Shown: positions 31,531 to 36,346 of the stretch, piece by piece
Layout of the letters: each line of letters begins with the position of its first letter
How positions within the stretch are numbered: the stretch's first letter is position 1
Source of the DNA: Flavobacteriales bacterium
GTDB taxonomy: Bacteria > Bacteroidota > Bacteroidia > Flavobacteriales_F > PHOS-HE28
Assembly (NCBI GenBank): GCA_018057455.1
Contig: JAGPDT010000029.1
Location: 1-36,346, forward strand
Direction: 5' to 3'
DNA: 36,346 nucleotides
The notes under the pieces: model-generated
What the model was told of the DNA's origin: nothing
Seen by the model: the letters and a program-made list of their open reading frames with translations, nothing else
The model's database searches: none
Made by a program: the position numbers and the translations under genes

Positions 31531-32895
31531 CTATGCCGGCCCGGCGTGCGGCATTATGGTATCTGTGGCACGGCGCGTGAGAATCAGTACCAAGGCGATC
31601 AAAACGCAACTTACAAAGGCATTACCCCACACGTATAGCCTAATGGCATCTATAAAGGGAAGATCCGTCATCAAGGTCCAAGCGATGATACCAACGCGAA
31701 TGATGAGGAAGAGGCCGTGTATGGAAAGGTATGCCCACTGCGCACCGACCACGCGAAATACGGATGCCACCGGTTCTGCGACCAGACGGCAGTAGTAGAA
31801 CAGGCAAAAGCTGGCCGTGATCGTGCCTGCGAGCGCCCACCGGTCTTTGAACAGAAAGACGAACACAGGTTCCGCGGACAATGCGATCGTCACGAATGGT
31901 ATGATGCCGACCACTGCAAGGATAAGAACCATGCGGTTGGTAAGTTGTGCCAATGCCTTGGGTCCCTTGTCGGCAAAGGTCTGCGCGGCCTTTTGATAAA
32001 ACGCGCTGGAAATGGAATTGCCGAACAGGCGGAGGGGGATCTCCAGCAGTGCCATGGCCAATGAAAATTGCCCGAACGCGGCCAGGCCGAAGTGCTTGGG
32101 AATCCACCATAAGGGGGCTTGGTTGGCGATGCCGGCCAAGGCTACTGCGGGCAGCTCATATTTCGGAAAGCCGCTGTATTTGCGGGCCACGCGCCAAACT
32201 TCGGTGCGGCTCGGCACGGGCCTGGCCCACTGGGGCGGGTCGCGCAGGATCAACCTGTTGTTGAAGAACAGTTGAGCCGAGCGGCTCAGGAATTCCGCCA
32301 GCAGGAGGCCAACCGCGCCGCTGCCCCACACCAAGGCATAGCCGATGGCCACCAACTTATTTCCAAACGCATTCAAGCTTCCGAACACGAAGTTCTGCTT
32401 GTATCGCACACGCGCAAAGACCATCTGCTGGCTGGTTTGCGCCCACGCGGAAACAACGATCAACAGAGGGGCTACCAAGGCTAACAAACCCAATGCCGGC
32501 AGCCCAACAGCAGTAAGGAGGCCATTGCCGCCGATCAGCAGGACCGTGAAAAGGACCAGTGCGAATGCAATCGGCAGATAGTTGCTGAGTGTCCGCAGCC
32601 CTTGGAGTTCATTTTCGTCACGCACCAGCAGCATGGCGCGGTCATATTGCAGGGTGGAGTATGGGAGGCATAGCAAGGCAAGGCCCATGACAGACCCCAT
32701 GGTCCCGTACGCCGCGGGATCATACAGGTGCATGATCACCGGGGTGAAGATGAGCTGTGCGGCGAAGGTGGCCATGTTTCGGCCGCTGATGAAGGAAATG
32801 TTGGCGGCAAAGGACCCTTCCTTGAACGACGGTAGCGTCCGGCCGTAGAGATGGCGTCCCTGGGTTGTGCCCCGCTTGCTTGACTTCATGTCCAT
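31531..32895 (-). CDS. Polysaccharide flippase (Wzx-like, MOP superfamily)
   Basis: A 454-residue polytopic protein of the lipopolysaccharide/oligosaccharide flippase group. The N-terminus has LPSFKEGSFAANISFISGRN followed by the first helix (MATFAAQLIFTPVIMHLY) and DPAAYGTMGSVMGLALL, the classical Wzx opening; 10-12 further helices follow, including QFSLAMALLEIPLRLFGNSI. It would turn the locus's undecaprenyl-linked repeat unit to the periplasm. The frame is open to 33000, but the extra 35 codons are Cys/His-rich and unlike the family; ATGs at 32895 and 32889 are both plausible. The 174-base gap upstream (32896-33069) may hold a promoter (TACATTTC lies there on the minus strand), though this is weak. 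Confidence 0.92.
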   Translation of the reverse strand: MDMKSSKRGTTQGRHLYGRTLPSFKEGSFAANISFISGRNMATFAAQLIFTPVIMHLYDPAAYGTMGSVMGLALLCLPYSTLQYDRAMLLVRDENELQGLRTLSNYLPIAFALVLFTVLLIGGNGLLTAVGLPALGLLALVAPLLIVVSAWAQTSQQMVFARVRYKQNFVFGSLNAFGNKLVAIGYALVWGSGAVGLLLAEFLSRSAQLFFNNRLILRDPPQWARPVPSRTEVWRVARKYSGFPKYELPAVALAGIANQAPLWWIPKHFGLAAFGQFSLAMALLEIPLRLFGNSISSAFYQKAAQTFADKGPKALAQLTNRMVLILAVVGIIPFVTIALSAEPVFVFLFKDRWALAGTITASFCLFYYCRLVAEPVASVFRVVGAQWAYLSIHGLFLIIRVGIIAWTLMTDLPFIDAIRLYVWGNAFVSCVLIALVLILTRRATDTIMPHAGPA

Positions 32896-33069
32896 ATGCC
32901 GGAACCACGCATGGAAGAAGAGAAGGTAAAGGAAGTAATGGTGGCAGTGGCGGCTTGGGCCTTGGCTTGGAAATAGACCTTCCGGGCACAAGCATACCAC
33001 CTTCCAAGTGAAATGTAACGCAGGGAGAACCTTGTAGCCATGCCGTTGATTGTACGAATCGGTCGTTTC

Positions 33070-34335
33070 CTATGCTTCCATCAACGCCACCAAGTGCTTG
33101 GATAGATGATCCAGTATCACCGGCCCGGTGTCGAAATTGGTGTCCACAAGGATTGGTCTTTCACCGGAGATCAGCTTAGGAAGCTCCTTCTCCACTTCTT
33201 GGACGGTAATGGATACGCCGAGCCGGTTTGATTCGATGAAGCGGCTGATCCTGCCTGGTGCCCCGACATGGACCACGGGTATCCGTTGGTGGAAAAGCTC
33301 GTTGAATTTCGTTCCCAAATAATTGCGGTTCTCGTCGGGGATAAATACCAATGCGGCATCAGCATCGGCAATGTGCCGACCCGCTTCCCGGCCGTTCACG
33401 ACCCCATGGAAACGGATGCTCCCTTCCAGCCCGACCTGCTCCACTTGTTGACGGGCATCAAGAACCTCGTTGGGCCTGGCATAAATGTCGAACACGGGCG
33501 GTAGTCCACCGGGTTGCATGTTGCTGAGGATGCGTCGAAAGGTGTTTATGACTGCATCCATGTACGCGTGTCCATCTTCCTTTCCGCGCCAGGAACCGGC
33601 GTAGATCAATCGCCTTGGCGGAGAATGTCGTTCGAAAGGGTTGGCGGGAATGTCGTCAGGATCCACGGCATGCGGGAGCTCGTGGTACTTGTGGGCATGT
33701 TGGGGGTAGGCCGAACGGAGGTGCGCGACCATGTCCGGGCTGGGGGCGGTCACAATATTGGCCATCTCCATCACCAGGGCTTCCATGGTCTTTTCCTGCG
33801 CCATGCGGCGGGGGGATAAACGTTGAATGTCATACTGGCGTCCCCAGGTCCAAGGGTCGCGCAGATCTGCCGTCAAGTGCAGCTCTGGGTGGCGCTTCTT
33901 CAGTTCGGCGGCATGGACCAAGAGGCGGAACGGCGCGCCGCTGGCGATGATGTGCCGGATGGGATGGCGCGCGATCAATTCTTCCGCCTTGCGCATGAAC
34001 ACGGCCCTCCAAAAAATGGCCAAGTCGATATGGTTGCCTTGGGTAAGGTGGGGCAATACCTTCATCCATGCCCGGTAGCGCAGGTCGTTCCACACATGCG
34101 TGCGGTCCCATAGCGTAGCCACCTTGGGATAGCGGCGCGGCAGCGGGTATAGATGGATGCGGTCGTGCTTCACATCTTCGGTCCAAGATGAACCGGCGCG
34201 GCCGGGCACAGCCTCGGCACACAACACATGCACGTGATGGCCGGCTTGTGCCAAACCCTTGGCGTATTTGGCCCAGCGCCTGCCGCCAATGCCCAAGGCC
34301 GGCGGGAAGGTGTAGCATGCCAGGAGAATATGCAT
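33070..34335 (-). CDS. Glycosyltransferase, GT4-like (GT-B fold)
   Basis: A 421-residue GT-B protein of the same subfamily as those at 3693 and 34642. Its N-terminal strand is ILLACYTFPPALGIGGRRW, the mid-domain motif is LTADLRDPWTWG (about 162-173), then LIYAGSWRGKEDGHAY and IRFHGVVNGREAGRHIADAD (about 320-340), and the donor-site segment is NYLGTKFNELFHQRIPVVHV. No signal peptide or helices: it should work at the cytoplasmic side of the membrane. It lies 67 bases downstream of a flippase-like remnant and 174 bases upstream of the intact flippase. The donor sugar is unknown. Confidence 0.9.
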   Translation of the reverse strand: MHILLACYTFPPALGIGGRRWAKYAKGLAQAGHHVHVLCAEAVPGRAGSSWTEDVKHDRIHLYPLPRRYPKVATLWDRTHVWNDLRYRAWMKVLPHLTQGNHIDLAIFWRAVFMRKAEELIARHPIRHIIASGAPFRLLVHAAELKKRHPELHLTADLRDPWTWGRQYDIQRLSPRRMAQEKTMEALVMEMANIVTAPSPDMVAHLRSAYPQHAHKYHELPHAVDPDDIPANPFERHSPPRRLIYAGSWRGKEDGHAYMDAVINTFRRILSNMQPGGLPPVFDIYARPNEVLDARQQVEQVGLEGSIRFHGVVNGREAGRHIADADAALVFIPDENRNYLGTKFNELFHQRIPVVHVGAPGRISRFIESNRLGVSITVQEVEKELPKLISGERPILVDTNFDTGPVILDHLSKHLVALMEA

Positions 34336-34402
34336 GGAGGATCGATGCTTCAGGCTTGGTGGGAGGTGGGGGCCGTGGTTGCTGGTTCCGGTATCGTGTG
34401 CT

Positions 34403-34642
34403 TCATGCGAGCGTTTCGTTGAGTGCGGGGGACTTTGCGGTCAGTTCCTTAGCTCTCTTGAATTCAGGGTGGCTTCGTAGCTGCAATTGCCTGAACCCGG
34501 TTCGGAGCTGTGCACTTGCTTCAGCAGGGATACTTGTGACCACGGCGTTGCGGCCCAATACCATGGATTGGTTGTAGGCGAAACTCCCTTCTTTGAAGGA
34601 AGGTAACCTGCGGGCAAGGCTCTTTCGCCATTGGCTTCCCAT
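34403..34642 (-). pseudogene. Flippase N-terminus remnant (chimeric short ORF)
   Basis: A 79-codon ORF whose residues 11-34 (RRLPSFKEGSFAYNQSMVLG then RN) match the start of the intact flippase at 31531-32895 (RTLPSFKEGSFAANISFISG then RN) at more than half of positions. Beyond GRNAVVT the sequence (SIPAEASAQLRTGFRQ...) is hydrophilic and unlike any flippase in all three frames, and the ORF ends without a single membrane helix. It looks like the 5' end of a second flippase gene whose body was lost by deletion. Its ATG overlaps the upstream glycosyltransferase stop by one base (TAATG), so it may still be translated. A real small protein with a borrowed N-terminus is the alternative. Confidence 0.65.
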
Positions 34643-36042
34643 TAGTCCAACCCGCGGTTGAGGTCTTGCCTTTGGCCTGCGAGCATGGTTGTGATCGCTT
34701 GGGCCAGCCTTGCGGTTTGGGCTTGGCGAGACCCCTGTTCGATAATTGGTTCATTCCCCTCGAAGTGCGGCCGGCCGTCAACGCGCCATTCCCGGAACCA
34801 TCGTTCCAACTGAGTTGCGGCAATTTCGATGTCCTTGGTCCCTATGCCTATGTTGCTGTCCCTGATCAAGCGTTCCATCACGCCCTGGTCCGTTGGTAGC
34901 AGGAGTACATGCCGATGGCAGCCCAAATAGTCCATCAGCTTACCAGTATACCCCCCATGTTGGCCGACGTCGAAGACAATGAGCACGGCGCTTTCAGCAA
35001 TCCGGTGATAGTTCTCGGATTCCGGGACCCGCTTGGCCTCGATCCGAAAGTCGAATCCCTGCAGTTCTTGTTTGATCAATGCAATCTGTCCGGCATCTTG
35101 GCAACCATACATGCGCAGGTCCACCGTGGCTTGTTCGGCCCGTGAAAGCCGGCCCATGAATGATCGGTAGGCCCGGGTGAAGGGCAGTACATCCTGCCAA
35201 GGGTAGATGCGGCCGGCATAGGTGATGCAAAACCGATCCCGACGGATGGCCGTTCTGTCCCTGTTCAGTTTTTCCGGCAAATAGCCATTTCGTATTTCAA
35301 CGCCTTGAGTACCGCTGACGAATTCCATTAACTTTTCCAACAAGGGCAAGCTTACAGTAGTGTGCATGGCGGTATGCCGCGCCCAGCGCCGATGGTACAA
35401 GTGCTTGAGGCGGTATATCAAGCGTTCGCTCCACGCGGGTGCCCGTGTGGCCATGAGGGTGCGTGTATCAAAGAGGTCCCGGAAATCGGCGACAAAGGAT
35501 GTTCCGGAAACCTTGTTGATCCAGGCCCCTAGTGCGATGTGTTCATCCGGTGGAGCCGTGCCGATCACCACGTCATATTTATTGGAGCGAAGGTGTGTCT
35601 TCAAGAACCGTTTGTAACCCTTGTGTACATCAATCAGATGCAAGTTGAAGGAGCCCGTAACGCAATGGGAAAAGCTCACAATGGCGGACCAGAAAGGAAC
35701 CTCCAAGCTGACTTGTACTGCCCGGTAGTACCAGGAGCGGTAGCGGGGCACGCGGTAGACCGTGCATCGTTCCCAAGTATCATGCTCAACGGGTGTGCCT
35801 TGTGGATACCAAGTGGATTCGCCGGTACGCGCATCCCGGGTTGTGGTCAGCACCGTTACATCCATGCCATGGTCCGGTAGATACCGGGCGAAACCCTCGG
35901 CACGAAAAGCGGAGATGACGTTCATGGGAGGGAAGTGGAAGCTGATCAGCAGAACCCGGATAGGAGTTTTTCCGGTTGTGTCCGTGATCGTTCTACGCTT
36001 ATTCTGCGACGTAAAGAAGTGAAAACCCTTATACATTATCAT
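34642..36042 (-). CDS. Glycosyltransferase, GT4-like (GT-B fold)
   Basis: A 466-residue GT-B protein and first gene of the minus-strand run ending at 29534. After a ~28-residue polar leader come VLLISFHFPPMNVISAFRAE, YDVVIGTAPPDEHIALGAWI and FVADFRDLFDTRTL (about 184-197), the D-F-R-D motif shared with the proteins at 3693 and 33070. The C-terminal half has FCITYAGRIYPWQDVLPF and YTGKLMDYLGCHRHVLLLP in the donor-site position. The ATG at 36042 is used; another two codons on (36036) is as good. The downstream remnant starts on its stop codon. Sugar specificity is unknown. Confidence 0.9.
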   Translation of the reverse strand: MIMYKGFHFFTSQNKRRTITDTTGKTPIRVLLISFHFPPMNVISAFRAEGFARYLPDHGMDVTVLTTTRDARTGESTWYPQGTPVEHDTWERCTVYRVPRYRSWYYRAVQVSLEVPFWSAIVSFSHCVTGSFNLHLIDVHKGYKRFLKTHLRSNKYDVVIGTAPPDEHIALGAWINKVSGTSFVADFRDLFDTRTLMATRAPAWSERLIYRLKHLYHRRWARHTAMHTTVSLPLLEKLMEFVSGTQGVEIRNGYLPEKLNRDRTAIRRDRFCITYAGRIYPWQDVLPFTRAYRSFMGRLSRAEQATVDLRMYGCQDAGQIALIKQELQGFDFRIEAKRVPESENYHRIAESAVLIVFDVGQHGGYTGKLMDYLGCHRHVLLLPTDQGVMERLIRDSNIGIGTKDIEIAATQLERWFREWRVDGRPHFEGNEPIIEQGSRQAQTARLAQAITTMLAGQRQDLNRGLD

Positions 36043-36122
36043 TGAGCCATGCTTATTCTGGCGCTGCAGTTTTCCTTGCTGGACTCACTGCTTTGGTTGT
36101 CGCTGTACAAGCCTTTAAGCTC

Positions 36123-36130
36123 CATCTTCG
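36123..36130 (+). promoter_or_regulatory. Promoter-like box five bases before rdgB
   Basis: CATCTTCG keeps A at the second position and ends TTCG, two bases from TAnnTTTG, and ends five bases before the ATG at 36136. Similar ending and spacing to the boxes at 512-519 and 20816-20823. Weak alone. Confidence 0.3.
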
Positions 36131-36135
36131 CCCCC

Positions 36136-36346
36136 ATGCAACTCCTCCTCTGCACCGGCAACGCCGGCAAGATAACAGAACTGCGCGCCATGCTGCCGCC
36201 TCACTTGGAACTACTGGGGCTGCGCGATGCCGGCCTGCCCACCGATCTGCCCGAAACCGGACACACCTTCGCCGCCAACGCCCTGCAAAAGGCCCGTTTT
36301 GCCTTTGAACGCACGGGCATGCCCTGCATCGCGGATGATTCCGGCC
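36136..36346 (+). CDS. rdgB: RdgB/HAM1 non-canonical purine NTP pyrophosphatase, N-terminal part (cut by window edge)
   Basis: The first 70 residues of the RdgB/HAM1 (Ham1/ITPase) family, which hydrolyses XTP, dITP and ITP to the monophosphate plus diphosphate and so keeps deaminated purines out of nucleic acids; cytoplasmic. The signature pieces are all present: LLCTGNAGKITELRAML at the N-terminus (the [ST]-x-N-x-x-K nucleotide loop), ETGHTFAANALQKARFAFE, and CIADDSG with the metal/catalytic acidic pair. The remaining two thirds lie beyond base 36346. It is divergent from the glycosyltransferase at 36042, separated by 93 bases, and is a housekeeping gene that marks the edge of the glycan locus. 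Confidence 0.95.
   Translation, partial: MQLLLCTGNAGKITELRAMLPPHLELLGLRDAGLPTDLPETGHTFAANALQKARFAFERTGMPCIADDSG

Noticed and set aside
1-36346. CRISPR arrays, tRNA or rRNA genes, integrases, transposases or toxin-antitoxin pairs
   Set aside because: None was recognised in the genes or in the spacers, all of which are under 300 bases apart from the annotated remnants.

Overview
The window looks like a chromosomal segment of a G+C-rich member of the Bacteroidota, most likely the Flavobacteriales or a near relative; G+C content was judged by eye, not computed. The evidence is a PKD-rich protein with the C-terminal sorting domain of the type IX secretion system, a kelch protein with a similar tail, the DUF4834 and DUF4783 families that are essentially restricted to this phylum, and promoter boxes of the Bacteroidota type (TAnnTTTG). 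No tRNA, rRNA, CRISPR array, integrase or transposase was seen. No stretch longer than 300 bases is unaccounted for; the longest spacers are 11137-11405, which holds a gene remnant, and 34336-34641, which holds a broken flippase-like ORF.

Layout. (1) 1-376: start of a DEAD-box RNA helicase, cut by the window edge. (2) 525-6480: DUF4834, a YfhO-type membrane protein, a glycosyltransferase and a flippase on the plus strand, forming a small envelope-glycan operon. (3) 6504-9896: two unrelated methyltransferases (one TylF-like), a short epimerase-like SDR and a glycosyltransferase, also glycan related. (4) 9943-17813: surface and secreted proteins: a kelch protein broken by one in-frame stop, a fragment of an M1-peptidase gene tail, a 1068-residue PKD/propeller protein, and a large M1 metallopeptidase whose C-terminal half looks like an outer-membrane barrel. 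(5) 17951-20783: housekeeping: DUF4783, nadC and a YihY-family protein joined by one-base stop/start overlaps, divergent from rlmH. (6) 20829-36042: a second, larger polysaccharide locus: MBOAT acyltransferase with an SGNH-type partner, a second copy of the SDR, a formyltransferase, a CE4 deacetylase, a methyltransferase broken by an amber codon, a candidate polymerase-like membrane protein, six glycosyltransferases and a flippase, plus a flippase-like remnant. (7) 36136-36346: start of an RdgB/HAM1 nucleotide pyrophosphatase, cut by the window edge.

How the genes fit together. The two glycan regions supply glycosyltransferases, a lipid-linked-glycan flippase each, and decorating enzymes (O-acyl transfer, N-deacetylation, formyl transfer, methylation, redox or epimerisation of sugars). 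This fits Wzx/Wzy-type synthesis of a cell-surface polysaccharide, although no initiating phosphoglycosyltransferase and no Wza/Wzc export pair lies in the window. The sugar, donors and order of steps cannot be read from the sequence. The most interesting points are two genes each interrupted by one transition-type stop codon, a peptidase-barrel fusion, a coupled deacetylase/formyltransferase pair, a duplicated short SDR, and a recurring promoter-like box placed only 4-5 bases before several start codons, which suggests leaderless transcripts.
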